From JBEISR01 sp044371425 (GTDB lineage Bacteria > Planctomycetota > Planctomycetia > Pirellulales > Pirellulaceae): 64,000 bases of DNA. Shown here piece after piece: positions 7,879 to 17,900 of this stretch. The stretch covers positions 1 to 64,000 of the forward strand of contig JBILTR010000023.1 in NCBI GenBank assembly GCA_044371425.1. The letters run 5' to 3'. The translations under genes and the position numbers were made by a program. The notes below the pieces were generated by a model, which saw only the letters and a program-made list of their open reading frames with translations, was not told the DNA's origin and made no database searches. Numbering within the stretch: position 1 is the stretch's first letter; each line of letters opens with the position of its first letter.

Positions 7879-8931
7879 TCAAGCCGATGGTTGGATCAGC
7901 AGCCAGATCCGCGTGGGCAGACGCATGGCCTGGATCGAGTAGCAGCCAGCATTTTCTGCGGATAAGAGGTGCTGAAGCACGAGATCGTCCGAGTTCCACT
8001 GGTAGGTTGCCAGCATTGGACCGCGAGCGATCTCTCGCCACTGGTCCAACAGCGGCAAGGCTTTCCTAGGTAGCGTTCCCAATTCCTCTTCGCCACGACA
8101 GCTCCACCTACCCCTGCAAATCGGCAACTGGTTCGGGTCTTTGTCAGAAAGGCCGCCATAGAATAAATCGAGAGCTTCGGTCGAGCATTCCAGGAAGGCG
8201 AGTGGCCGAGTCGACCGCAGGACGGCAGATGTGAGCGTGGCGTGGAAACTTGCGGCAGGAAAATGAAGGTCTCGCAGGGAATCGATGGTCCGCCAAGTGA
8301 CTCCTCGATCACGGTCCGTCAGATGCTCCAACGCTGGAAGGAATAGGCGGTGGTAAAACCCTAGCTCCCCAGCGATATCATCCATGAGCCGTTCGATCGG
8401 ATCGTCTTCCTGGCGGAAAACCGGAATCGCTAGAAGTTCAGGAGTCGCATGCTTTTCAATGCGACGCTCCGAGTGGGTGGTCAAGCGATGTGCGATCTCG
8501 TGCCATCGGGTGAAGAAACCACGGCGCCGCTTGGTGCCACGACAATCGACGACGGCTACAAACCGATCGCCGTCCTGAAGTGTTGCCTTCCTCCTTCGGA
8601 TCAAGGCGCCGTAAATGGGATTCTCAACGTCGTCAAAGTGGTCTCGCAAGACCGCGAAGATGGGATCCCGTTTCTGCCGAGCGTAGGTTTCCGTCAGGCG
8701 ATCGAAGTCGCGGTCTTCGGAAATCTCCTCGGTCACCATTTGGAGACGGCCGGAAACCAGCTTTTCCAGCTGGTCGATAGATCTTACAGCTCCCGCCTGG
8801 GAGACCCATGCGTCGACTTGGCGACGACAATCCTCGACGATCGACTGACCAATCAAACAAGGCGTTCCGTCGCCGGGATGCAACCCCAGGTCCTCGGCAA
8901 GAGAACGAACTTCGTCCTCCCGATCGCTCAT
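7879..8931 (-). CDS. ImmA/IrrE-like zinc metallopeptidase
   Basis: The protein is 350 residues and begins MSDREDEV. It carries a zinc protease motif WHEIAHRL at about 143-150, with a downstream Glu in DDIAGELGFY, the arrangement of the ImmA/IrrE (M78/COG2856) family. No signal peptide, so it is cytoplasmic. The start ATG at 8931 overlaps the stop of the upstream XRE gene (ATGA), so the two are translationally coupled. Such pairs usually consist of a repressor and the protease that cleaves it to derepress target genes, for example in mobile elements or stress responses. The C-terminal half (about 200-350) has no recognised motif. Confidence 0.82.
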   Translation of the reverse strand: MSDREDEVRSLAEDLGLHPGDGTPCLIGQSIVEDCRRQVDAWVSQAGAVRSIDQLEKLVSGRLQMVTEEISEDRDFDRLTETYARQKRDPIFAVLRDHFDDVENPIYGALIRRRKATLQDGDRFVAVVDCRGTKRRRGFFTRWHEIAHRLTTHSERRIEKHATPELLAIPVFRQEDDPIERLMDDIAGELGFYHRLFLPALEHLTDRDRGVTWRTIDSLRDLHFPAASFHATLTSAVLRSTRPLAFLECSTEALDLFYGGLSDKDPNQLPICRGRWSCRGEEELGTLPRKALPLLDQWREIARGPMLATYQWNSDDLVLQHLLSAENAGCYSIQAMRLPTRIWLLIQPSA

Positions 8932-9344
8932 TCGGTCTCCAGAAAATCCTTCGTCGCGTTGTAGAACTTGGCCCAATCCACCGTTTCCAGGCTCTCCGCC
9001 TTCTTGCTGCGCCGGTGCGCAAGAATCTGTTTCTGCATATCTAGAAGCATCATGGTCTGACGTAGAGACAAATTCTCGGCCGATGCAAATTTAGCAAGGG
9101 ACTGAGGAATGTCGAGGGAGAGCGTTTGAGTCTGCGTTCCGGTCTCGCCGGTCATCAGAAAATCGGTCGATAATCCTAGCACCTTTGCGATATCCAGTAG
9201 GTTTGCTGCGCTAAGATTTCGCTTGTTGTTTTCGACTTCCGAAATGAAGCTTTTCGATAAATTGACCTTCGAACATAGCTGGTCCTGCGTCCACCCCAGC
9301 TCCATACGCCTCGAGCGAATGCGATTTCCGACTCCAAACGTCAC
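8928..9344 (-). CDS. XRE-family transcriptional regulator
   Basis: The 138-residue protein has an N-terminal helix-turn-helix domain (residues about 7-65: RSRRMELGWTQDQL, then LSKSFISEVENNKRNLS and LLDIAKVLGLSTDFL). The C-terminal part is helical and Gln/Leu-rich (MMLLDMQKQIL), fitting a dimerisation or protease-sensitive region. The start is GTG at 9344 with GGAGGGACT just upstream. It shares an ATGA overlap with the following metallopeptidase, which probably controls its activity by cleavage. A GTATAC-containing element upstream (about 9405-9416) could be part of an operator or a -10 box, but that is a guess. Confidence 0.9.
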   Translation of the reverse strand: MTFGVGNRIRSRRMELGWTQDQLCSKVNLSKSFISEVENNKRNLSAANLLDIAKVLGLSTDFLMTGETGTQTQTLSLDIPQSLAKFASAENLSLRQTMMLLDMQKQILAHRRSKKAESLETVDWAKFYNATKDFLETE

Positions 9345-9556
9345 GATTCAGTCCCTCCGAAGGGTAGCTCTCCGACCCCAGTTGCCCCGTACAATTCCCA
9401 GGTAGTGTATACTGCGAGGCCATCTCCGCACGGGGCAAACACCCTACAAAAGTCGGGTTTTTGGCCGCACACGTCGAATTTTAGCAAGAACCGATGAAAA
9501 TACATGGTTTTTCGCTAGGATTTTTTCCTATCCCCGAATTAGGAACTTGCCCCCCG

Positions 9557-11506
9557 CTATCTCAGGGGGCTTGGGGTGTAGGGAGGCGATTGAGCGGCTT
9601 TGGGCGGCCTGAGAAGCGGTAGGTGCCGGTAATAGACTTCCAGGCAGAGGCAGGACAAGGAAGTCGAGTAAACGGTGCCGCCATATCCCGACCATGGGCA
9701 GTCGTTCGGCCAGGCCCCTCTCTGAGGCCCAGAAGTGAATTGCCTCGAAAGAAGTTGGGACTTCATCGCGTCGTTCCACTTTTCCCACTGAGCATCCCCT
9801 TCCTGCACCAGAGCCAGACTGGCGTAGTACCAAGCGTAGAGATTCACCGACTGGGATGAAGGTGGAGTTGCCGTAAGGAAGTCGACCGCTTCTTGGTGGG
9901 CGGTGGACGGATAGGGGAATCCAAGCAGTCGACGGCAAGCCAACGCCTCGGCCGTCATGGCGTAGCTGGGAGATTGGCCGGGAACTATGCGAGGCCGATA
10001 GCAGGCAAGCCCGCTACTTGGATGAAGCGTGACACTATCGAGAAATTTGTGCATGAGCGACTGATGAATCGCAGGGACAGGGACTCCCGCCCGCGAGGCA
10101 CTTTGCAACAACAGCGCCTGCCATCCAAACTGACTCATGTCGCCAGGATCATCCTCGTCGCGGACATGATATCGCCATCCACCACTATGTCGGTTCTGAG
10201 CATTTTGCGTGTAGGAGACTGCCCGCAAAACGGCTGGATACAAGTTGGGATCGCCTGTCGCAGCATAGGCTTCACACAATGCCAAGGACGCTATCCCGTG
10301 GCAGTACATTCGTGCAAAGTAATGCGATCGCTGCTGGCCAATTTGATCACGGCCCGAAAGATCTCCTGAGTTCATCTGCTGGTCGACCAAAGCAAACAGA
10401 CCTTTGCCGATCACCTCTGCATAAGGCTGGTGCTCTTGCCGATGGTGGTAACCCGCCCCCAAAAAGGCGAGAAGCGCCAATCCGGTGATCCCCGTATCGG
10501 CATCGCGGCCCGCTCCATCGCGATGCTCTCCCAACGTTGCCGTCTCCCGACCGGCACCAAATCTGGCTGCATCCCAAAGGCCACTGGCCTCCTGCTGGCT
10601 CGCCAACCAATCAAGCGCCCGATCGACCGCCCGTTGCGTTCGATCATCCCCACCAAATCGCTTGGCAATTTCTAGGTGCTGGCGAGAGATCTCTGCGGCG
10701 GCCTGAGGAATCGTCCAGTCCCCCCGTTCATCCGTCTCAGAAGGCTTGTCCCCAGATGCAAAGTCCTCCATCGACGGCGGATCGGTCGGATTGCCCTCGA
10801 CCTCCGGGTTATCACCTTCCGCAGTATCTGTACCGCGAAATTCCGACATCGCTCCGCTTGGCTCCAAGTGGGGAATCCCCCACCAGTCAACTGGCAGCGT
10901 AGAGAGCGGGTCCAGCGGCCACGCCTCCCCTCCCTCCACACGGTTTCCCAATAGATCGACGGGACTGAATCGGTTGGGCAAAAGTCGCTCAGCGGTCGCC
11001 TCAGATGCTTCGCTTTCTTCCCCGCCTAGTTTCTCGATTGCAACCGCCTGACGTTTCACTTCGGCCGGTACCTGCGTCGATTCCTGGGAGGCACTTGTCT
11101 CTTGATTTGAATTGGCAGTGGGAGTGGAAGCGAGCCGATCCTCAGTTGCGTCTTCCACCTCCAAGGGGTGAATGGGAAAGGGATCCTCATCCCCCGCCTC
11201 CATTGGCTCGAAAACCCAAGACAGCTGTCGCGGCTCTCTCGATGGCTCATTCCTCCACAACCCGGGAGGGGCCAGGAGTTCTCCGTCGCGATCTCCCTGC
11301 TTGCTGAAATGGAAGTGGTGCAGCAGAAGCAGATGGATCAGGGCAGCAAAGCCGATCCCGAAACCGAGCGGCCTGTTGGTGTCCCAAAGCAGCCAGACAG
11401 CGAAGGCACCACCGCCTAGGAGCAGAACCGCTGTAGCCGCTAAGAAAAGGCCGCTGCTGGCCAATGGAAATGTGGAGACAAGCGGTGCGGCGATGGCGTC
11501 GAGCAT
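9557..11506 (-). CDS. Membrane protein with terpene-cyclase-fold domain
   Basis: The protein is 649 residues. N-terminal part: two hydrophobic helices (about residues 10-38 and 47-66), then a long acidic, Pro/Ser/Glu-rich linker (about 95-275). The C-terminal half (about 285-630) has the repeated alpha-helical pattern of squalene-cyclase/prenyltransferase folds: QRAVDRALDWLASQQ, DADTGITGLALLAFLGAG, GIASLALCEAYAATG, GGWRYHVR, YGGTVYSTSLSCLCLEVYY. No DxDD acid motif is seen, so it is probably not an active cyclase. It is the last gene of an ExbB-ExbD-this operon. Planctomycete genomes often carry such sets; the domain may be an envelope sensor or substrate-binding part. Function unknown. Confidence 0.85.
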   Translation of the reverse strand: MLDAIAAPLVSTFPLASSGLFLAATAVLLLGGGAFAVWLLWDTNRPLGFGIGFAALIHLLLLHHFHFSKQGDRDGELLAPPGLWRNEPSREPRQLSWVFEPMEAGDEDPFPIHPLEVEDATEDRLASTPTANSNQETSASQESTQVPAEVKRQAVAIEKLGGEESEASEATAERLLPNRFSPVDLLGNRVEGGEAWPLDPLSTLPVDWWGIPHLEPSGAMSEFRGTDTAEGDNPEVEGNPTDPPSMEDFASGDKPSETDERGDWTIPQAAAEISRQHLEIAKRFGGDDRTQRAVDRALDWLASQQEASGLWDAARFGAGRETATLGEHRDGAGRDADTGITGLALLAFLGAGYHHRQEHQPYAEVIGKGLFALVDQQMNSGDLSGRDQIGQQRSHYFARMYCHGIASLALCEAYAATGDPNLYPAVLRAVSYTQNAQNRHSGGWRYHVRDEDDPGDMSQFGWQALLLQSASRAGVPVPAIHQSLMHKFLDSVTLHPSSGLACYRPRIVPGQSPSYAMTAEALACRRLLGFPYPSTAHQEAVDFLTATPPSSQSVNLYAWYYASLALVQEGDAQWEKWNDAMKSQLLSRQFTSGPQRGAWPNDCPWSGYGGTVYSTSLSCLCLEVYYRHLPLLRPPKAAQSPPYTPSPLR

Positions 11507-11616
11507 CTCAAGCCAACTCCGTGTCCTACGCCCCCTGGCTTCCCGACCATCCTAGGCAATCCTGCTCGATGGACTCGAGAAGATACAAACATCGAAAACG
11601 ACTCTGGGCCGTCGGG

Positions 11617-12039
11617 TTAGTAGTTCGAGCCACCATTGACGACCGCCATGCGCACCGCATCAATCCCTGATTCACTGACGGCGTTCATCACCTGCATCAT
11701 CCATTGATGCGTCACTTGCCCATCGCCCCGCACGACAACTCCTATCTGTGGGTTGATCGACTTGTCGTTGCGCAGCGTTTGCTGGAGTTGCGCCAACGAA
11801 ACAGGCTGGCCATCCACGGTCAGAGTTCCATTGCGGTAGACGTTGACCCAGCGGCGCTGAGCGGCTGAGTCGGTGGAAGCACTTCCCTGGACACGGGGCA
11901 GATTCAGCTGCAACTGGTTCTCGGGATCGGTGAATTTAGTCCCCACCATGAAGTAGATGATCAGGAGGAAGACCACGTCGATCATCGGTGTCATGTTGAT
12001 CGTAGGCAGTTCATCTGAAGAGGCAATTTTGATCGCCAT
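11617..12039 (-). CDS. exbD: ExbD/TolR-family biopolymer transport protein
   Basis: The 140-residue protein has one N-terminal transmembrane helix containing the family signature MTPMIDVVFLLIIYFMVG. Asp21 matches the proton-channel aspartate that couples proton flow to energised transport. A periplasmic domain follows (about 45-138), including the DGQPVSLAQLQQ and DGQVTHQWMMQVMNAV elements. ATG at 12039 has GGAGGTCGA upstream. It lies 23 bases after the ExbB gene and 110 bases before the terpene-cyclase-fold gene, so all three are likely co-transcribed. There is no TonB in the window. Confidence 0.93.
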   Translation of the reverse strand: MAIKIASSDELPTINMTPMIDVVFLLIIYFMVGTKFTDPENQLQLNLPRVQGSASTDSAAQRRWVNVYRNGTLTVDGQPVSLAQLQQTLRNDKSINPQIGVVVRGDGQVTHQWMMQVMNAVSESGIDAVRMAVVNGGSNY

Positions 12040-12062
12040 TCGCGTCGACCTCCATTGCCAGA

Positions 12063-13019
12063 TCAGGCAGCCCGTTTCGATCGCGCCCGGCCACGCGAGC
12101 CGTCCGACTCACTCAGCCCTTCAGCGCTGATCATGTCGACCAGTTGCTGCGAATAATGGTCCATCTGAATCAACGCGCGATCGACTTTGCTGAGAAAGTA
12201 GATCGATGCAAGATAGGCTGGAATAGCCACCAGCAGTCCCGCCGCCGTAGTGATCAACGCCTGGCCGATGCCTCCGGCAAGTAGATCGGGCCGCCCAATC
12301 GCGCTACTGGTGGCGATCGCGTTGAAGGATTCCATCATCCCCAACACGGTCCCCAGCAAACCAAGAAGTGGCGCGACATTGCTGATGGCATGAAAGACTC
12401 GCAGGTTCTTCTTCAGCTTTTGACTGGTGCGATCCCCGGCGTCCACCACCGCCTGCTCGATCTCCAACTGCGGCCTGCCGTACTTTCGAAGCGCTGCGAG
12501 CAGGATATCCGACATCTCGCTGGGATTCCTTTCACACAGCTCGATCGCCTCTTCCTTCTCCAGTTGCTGCGACCGAACTTGCTCCAGCAATCTCTTCACG
12601 AATGGCCTAGGTACCAGATGCCCCTGTCGCAACGAAATCCATCGCTCCACCGCAAAAGCGGTTAGCAGTAGCGAGCAGAGTGCGATGGGATACATCAGGA
12701 TTCCTCCCTTTGCAAACCACTGGCGCAATGTGCCGGTAGAAGCTGCGGAGGGAGTCGCGGAATTCGCCCCGAAGGGAGTCGAAACGGAGGCTCCGTCATT
12801 AGGGAGTGTTGGCATTGTCTGTGGGCTGGCCGTGGCGATCCGAGCGGCCGGGTTGTTCCAGCCCGGAGGCGGCATAGCTGCCGATCCCTGACCGGCCATT
12901 GCACCGCCGAACCTTGGCGCTTGAGCCTGCAACGATCCGGGCAGGCTCAACGCGAAGACAACCAACATCGACAGGTTGGCGAGAAAGCTGTTTTTCCGAT
13001 TCTGGCTATCACAGCTCAT
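12063..13019 (-). CDS. exbB: MotA/TolQ/ExbB proton-channel protein
   Basis: With the ATG at 13019 the protein is 318 residues and begins with a signal-like segment (FLANLSMLVVFALSLPGSLQAQ). A low-complexity Ala/Pro/Gly region follows, then the ExbB core: a first helix (MYPIALCSLLLTAFAVERW), a large cytoplasmic loop, and the two conserved helices NVAPLLGLLGTVLGMMESFNAI and ITTAAGLLVAIPAYLASIYF. The extended periplasmic N-terminal leader is common in ExbB-like proteins of this phylum. It should form a proton-conducting complex with the adjacent ExbD. Upstream codons to 13073 are open but begin without a signal peptide. Confidence 0.93.
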   Translation of the reverse strand: MSCDSQNRKNSFLANLSMLVVFALSLPGSLQAQAPRFGGAMAGQGSAAMPPPGWNNPAARIATASPQTMPTLPNDGASVSTPFGANSATPSAASTGTLRQWFAKGGILMYPIALCSLLLTAFAVERWISLRQGHLVPRPFVKRLLEQVRSQQLEKEEAIELCERNPSEMSDILLAALRKYGRPQLEIEQAVVDAGDRTSQKLKKNLRVFHAISNVAPLLGLLGTVLGMMESFNAIATSSAIGRPDLLAGGIGQALITTAAGLLVAIPAYLASIYFLSKVDRALIQMDHYSQQLVDMISAEGLSESDGSRGRARSKRAA

Positions 13020-13426
13020 TGCAATTCGATCCGCCGGCGAAACGAAACATGCCTCGAGGCCCAAGACCTCCATCGCTTTCGTTGTTCATCGACCAGCAGC
13101 GAACCAAACCATCCGGAAAAATCGATACATTTTGTGGCGCATCAGCAGGGCCGCTAGCATTCCACGCCGCCTACGTACCAAGCCGCTTCTTGTGGTCTAT
13201 CTGGGATTGAAAGGGTTGTCATCGCTTCACTGCCTCGACGCAAGAAACGCCGCTGGCCACAGCACCCAGTCACCCTCTCATCGGCCTCCTGTAGCGTCGC
13301 AACCTCACCAGGATCGAACTACCGGCCAATCGTAGCGTTTCGGCTTGAACCGACTGATTCTTCTGCGTCAGCGGAACCACACCGGTGGGATTGGGCCCAT
13401 CGGTGTGGATTTGGACGATTTCCAAA
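13020..13426. other. Intergenic region between exbB and the PEP-CTERM gene
   Basis: About 400 bases contain the exbB promoter region and the 3' side of the PEP-CTERM transcript. Short frames here have no protein-like composition. Confidence 0.45.
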
Positions 13427-13456
13427 GGAACGTCACCAGCAGTTTGGTGACGTTCC
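13427..13456 (-). terminator. Hairpin terminator after the PEP-CTERM gene
   Basis: A perfect 12-bp stem (GGAACGTCACCA against TGGTGACGTTCC) with a 6-base loop is followed on the minus strand by TTTGGAAA. It lies 43 bases beyond the PEP-CTERM stop. The short T run makes it a moderate rather than strong intrinsic terminator. Confidence 0.6.
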
Positions 13457-13498
13457 ATGGATGGATCGACTCATGTGATCGATCGTCGATCAATTAGC

Positions 13499-14167
13499 TC
13501 ATCCGGTCGCCTGGACTCGGAACCTCCTCGCCCGAATCGCCGCTCCGATTGCTCCCAGCCCAAAAATCGCCAACGACGTTGGCTCCGGAACCGCACCACC
13601 ACCACCCCCACCACTAGGGCTTCCGAACTGGACTGTTACCGTGTCACCACCATTGTTCAAGGAGTACACGAACTCGGTGAAAGACGTCGGTAGCTGCAGA
13701 CCAGCAAGCGTCTTACCCGAAAGTTTGGATTGTCCTGTGATCGTGGCTCCTGCGGTGTATCCAATCAAGTCGATCTGACCTGCTCCTGTTGTCGCATTTG
13801 CTAGGATTGCGAATTTAGACAGACCCGATAGGCTCACGTCGATTGTGGTTAGATACAATAACGATGTCATCGTCGACCAAGCGGTTGATGGGCCCGATGT
13901 CCTCGTCATCGCATAGATTTGTCTGGTCCCGCCGGCAGTCGAGATCTGGAACCGGTTGACATTATCATTTTGGAAGAAAATGTTTGAGGAAACATCGCTA
14001 GAAAAAGAAACTGGCGAGAGATTTGAGAGCGAGCCGGAAACGGTCGCCACGATATCCGGCCCCACCTCCGAGAAATTGATCACCAAAGCAGCTCGCGCGG
14101 AACCAGTCGTAACGACGGCAACAAAACAGGTTGCTACCAACTTCACCCACCGAGAAAATCGACTCAT
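13499..14167 (-). CDS. PEP-CTERM sorting-signal protein
   Basis: The protein is 222 residues from ATG at 14167, which has GGAGGTGTTG upstream. It has an N-terminal signal peptide (LVATCFVAVVTTGSARA). The C-terminus is a classic PEP-CTERM tripartite signal: the motif VPEPTSLAIF, a hydrophobic helix LGAIGAAI, then RARRFRVQ. Such proteins are exported and processed by an exosortase, then attached to the outer surface. The mature region is Ser/Thr/Gly-rich and lacks a recognised domain; a Gly run (about 200) separates it from the sorting signal. No exosortase is in the window. Function unknown; probably a surface or extracellular-matrix component. Confidence 0.88.
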   Translation of the reverse strand: MSRFSRWVKLVATCFVAVVTTGSARAALVINFSEVGPDIVATVSGSLSNLSPVSFSSDVSSNIFFQNDNVNRFQISTAGGTRQIYAMTRTSGPSTAWSTMTSLLYLTTIDVSLSGLSKFAILANATTGAGQIDLIGYTAGATITGQSKLSGKTLAGLQLPTSFTEFVYSLNNGGDTVTVQFGSPSGGGGGGAVPEPTSLAIFGLGAIGAAIRARRFRVQATG

Positions 14168-14999
14168 CTTCAACACCTCCGAAAAAAGGGAAAAACTTCT
14201 TAAGCTGGCCAAAACAAGCCAACCTCTTCTCTGAAGAACAACTTTTTCCCTTTCTGTTGCGCCCTAAATTTCTCCGAAATGGAAAAAACCTCTACGGAGG
14301 GGCCCCTCTCCGGGGAGGCCATTTCATGGTGGGTGGCGACCGAATTGCTTTCGCTGCGGGGTTGAATCCCTCTCAAGTGGGGTGAACTGGCTGTCGACCG
14401 GCACTCACTGGAATTGGGCTTTGCAAGACTCATCAAGGAACGGGAACCCCGCAGTCCAGACCACCTGCGGAAATTGGTGTAGGGGTTCTTGGGTCCATAG
14501 TTGCCGCTGCTACCCCCAGGTATCGCAAGACAACTTCCGCCGATCTCCTGGAATGCAGTTGCCTCCCCGTAAGTCCAACTCCTTCAGTCGCGAAGCCAGA
14601 CGACAATCCGCTTCCCGCACAGATCAGGTCGTTCTTGGCGCTGGAAATTTTTTGCTCTGTTCTTTATGCGGCTTGGCGTCTTCGCGTGCGGCCAGCAAAT
14701 TCCGATTGCCGATCGACTTGTCTGTTCCGCAGCAGGAGCTTCCTCTGGCTAGCGGTCTAAAGAGCGATTCTGCATCGGCTGGCAGCAGACCTTGGAGCAA
14801 CTTGCCCCTATTGCTTTTTAGGATGGTCCTTCTGCGTAATCCCCGATGGAGCCTACACAAGGGACTCCAGTGCTGAAGAGTGGCCGAAAACCATTTGCTA
14901 ACCACACCCAGGAAAGCTCGATCAGCCGCGCGGTTGCGACCTTACTTTGGCCATGGGATAATGCCGTTTGGTTCAGGATTGCCAATAGAAAGGGACAGC
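14168..14999. other. Long intergenic region, no gene supported
   Basis: An 832-base gap between two divergent genes. No frame has the composition, start or motifs of a real protein, and I could not fold a known RNA class here. It has a few G/C-rich hairpin-like stretches and an AT-rich segment near 14220-14300 that may carry promoters for the divergent genes. Confidence 0.4.
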
Positions 15000-17900
15000 A
15001 TGCTTTCTCCGAATCGACGCATCAATCTGCTAGTGGCCTTGTCGCTCCTGGTCCTTGCGGTTGAGATCACCGCATCGAAAATCCATGCGGCCGATCGGCA
15101 GGAAGGCCCGGGGGCGAAGGAGCCGACGACGCTGCCGGAGGAGTTTGGCGCACCGGTTCGTTCCACTCCCCCGAGAACCGCAACGGAGGAGCTTGCTGGC
15201 CTTCATGTTCCGCCTGGGTTTGTCGTCGAGCTGGTGGCTAGTGAACCGCAGATCGCCAAGCCGATGAATTTGGCGTTCGATCTGCGTGGCCGCCTCTGGG
15301 TGACTCAGACGGTTGAGTACCCCTATCCTGCGAAGGAGGGTGAGCCATCGCGTGATGCTGTGGTGATTCTGGAGGATCGCGACGGAGATGGTCTTCGTGA
15401 AACGGTGACTCGATTCGCCGAAGGCCTGAACATTCCGATAGGCGTTCTCCCCTATGGCGATGGTTGCATCTGTTTTTCGATTCCCGATCTGCTTTGGCTT
15501 CGCGATACCGACGGCGATGGGCGATGTGATCGACGAGAGAAGATTCTTGGCCCCTTCGATACGACACGTGACACGCACGGCATGGTCAACAGCCTGCGAC
15601 TGGGTCCCGATGGCTGGATCTATGCCAATCATGGATTCAACAATCAATCGAAAGTGAAAGGGCTCGATGGCCACTCCATTCAGATGAACTCCGGCAATGT
15701 CTTTCGTTTCCGACCAGATGGATCGCGCGTCGAATTGTTTACGCAAGGTCAGGTCAATCCTTTCGGCATGGCGGTCGATGAGTTCGGGTTCCTTTTCACG
15801 GCAGACTGCCACAGCAAACCAATCACGCAGTTAATTCGTGGTGGATGTTACCCAAGCTTTGGTCGCCCCGATGATGGTCTGGGGTTCGTCCCATCGACGA
15901 TGGAGCATTTGCATGGCAGCACTGCCATCGCCGGACTGGCGATCGGAAGCGAAGGTGGATGGCCCGAAGCCTATCGCGATCAGTTCTTCAGCGGCAATGT
16001 GATGACCTCGCGAATCAATCGCAACCGAATCGTGCGGCAGGGGGCAACGGTTCGGGCAGAAGAGCTACCGGATCTACTGACCAGTGACGACCCTTGGTTT
16101 CGGCCTGTCGATCTGCGCTTTGGTCCTGATGGAGCCCTCTACATCGCTGATTTCTACAATCGCATCATCGGCCATTATGAAGTCCCGCTAGACCATCCCG
16201 ATCGCGATCGCGAAAGAGGGAGAATCTTTCGTGTGCGAATGGCCAATCAACTGGCTCACAAACCCAACCTGATTCCCGCCGCATCCCTGGGAGAAAAAGT
16301 ACAGCTCCTCTCCGACTCCAATGCGACTGTCCGCCGATTGGCGCGTGAATCGCTGGTCGTCAGCCAAGATGCAGACTGCGATGCACAGCTGTCCAAGATC
16401 CTAACGAATCGCCAATCGGCCTCCGTAGCGCTGGTCGAGGCGATGTGGTGCTGGCGGCAGCGACATGGAAAGCTGCCAGACTCCTGGTCCGCGCTGCTGC
16501 ACCACGACTCACCGCTGGTTGCCGTCCATGCGGTGAAGGTGGTCGATTCCTTACCGACTTCCGCTCGTTGGGATGACTTGTTCGCACGTTGGAAGGTGGC
16601 CGCCGTCGATCCCGATCAGGCGGTGGTGGAACGAGCGATTGTTGAGGCGATTGGGCATGCCGGCCCGTTTTCGGCGCTGGAGCCGTTGATCGATCGATGG
16701 AATCAGACGTCGAAGGATCCGATCCTGAATCAATCGATCAAGATCGCGCTGAGAGATCTTCTGGCGCGCATGGGCAAGGAGCAGCAACTCTTTGCAGATT
16801 GGGTCGATCCCAACGCCCCCAAATCTCCTCTGGCCATTGACAGTCCGAAGGTGGAATCGTTGATTCCGGTGCTATTGGCTCTTCGCGACCAATTGCCGCT
16901 GGATCCGCTGGTCGCCTGGGTGGTCCGACAGGAAAAAAACTCCGATCGCATCGTGCAGATCCTGCCTACCATCGCCTCCGCCGCATCGCTTGAGCAGTCC
17001 GATCGCATCCTGCCGATGCTGGAGAAAGTCTACAGGGAAAACCCAACGCAAATTGGGGATCAGTGGATCCAGATGGCGGAGTCCCAAAAGAAACGATTCG
17101 GCAAAGTAGCCAGCCAGTTGCAAGGCAGACTGCAGCGTTGGTATGCGGAAGAAGTCGAACGGCTGTCGATGCTTCAAGAGCAATTGACTGGTCCCTTGCT
17201 ACATTTTCAGTCGACCGATCGCGAAGGAAGGTGGACCGCCAAACCCTGGGGCACCGAGATGCGACCTCGCATGGGAAGTACCCCAGTGCTGGTGATGAGC
17301 AGCCTGCAATTGGGTGAATCCTACACTGGGCAGATGCAGACCCCCATATTCCCCGCGCCCTCATCGCTGAGTTTCTGGGTCGCTGGTCATAACGGGATGC
17401 CCAACGAGCAGGACCACAAGAAGAACGCCGTGGTTATCGAGGAAGCCAGTGGCAGGGAGATCGCGCGCTTTTATCCGCCTCGTAATGACACCGCGATCGA
17501 GGTGTCGTGGGATGCAGGAGACCTGAAGGGAAAGTGGATCCGCATGCGCGTCATCGACGGCGATGATCAGAATGCGTATGCCTGGATTGCAGTGCGAACG
17601 ATCGCCAGCCCCGCCGATCAATGCCTGGAGGCCGATGCCGCCCTTCAAAGACTGCTTCGCGCGTTTCGAACGGTTCCTTGGAACAATCCTACCGCCGCAG
17701 CATGGGGATGGAACGCCAATCAGTCGCTGGATCTTCTTGGGCGATACGAATGGGTCAGTGGACTATTGCGCAATGAATCGCCAATCGCCTCGGCTCTGCT
17801 GGAACAGGCCTTTCCGCAGGGGTGGGCCGAGCGATGGGAAGACGGCGGTCAAATGGTGTTGCCGGAAAGTGGGCCCTTCAAGGAACCATTGGAACGGCAG

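Noticed and set aside
13270..13458. 62-codon minus-strand open frame
   Set aside because: It starts inside the terminator hairpin of the PEP-CTERM gene.
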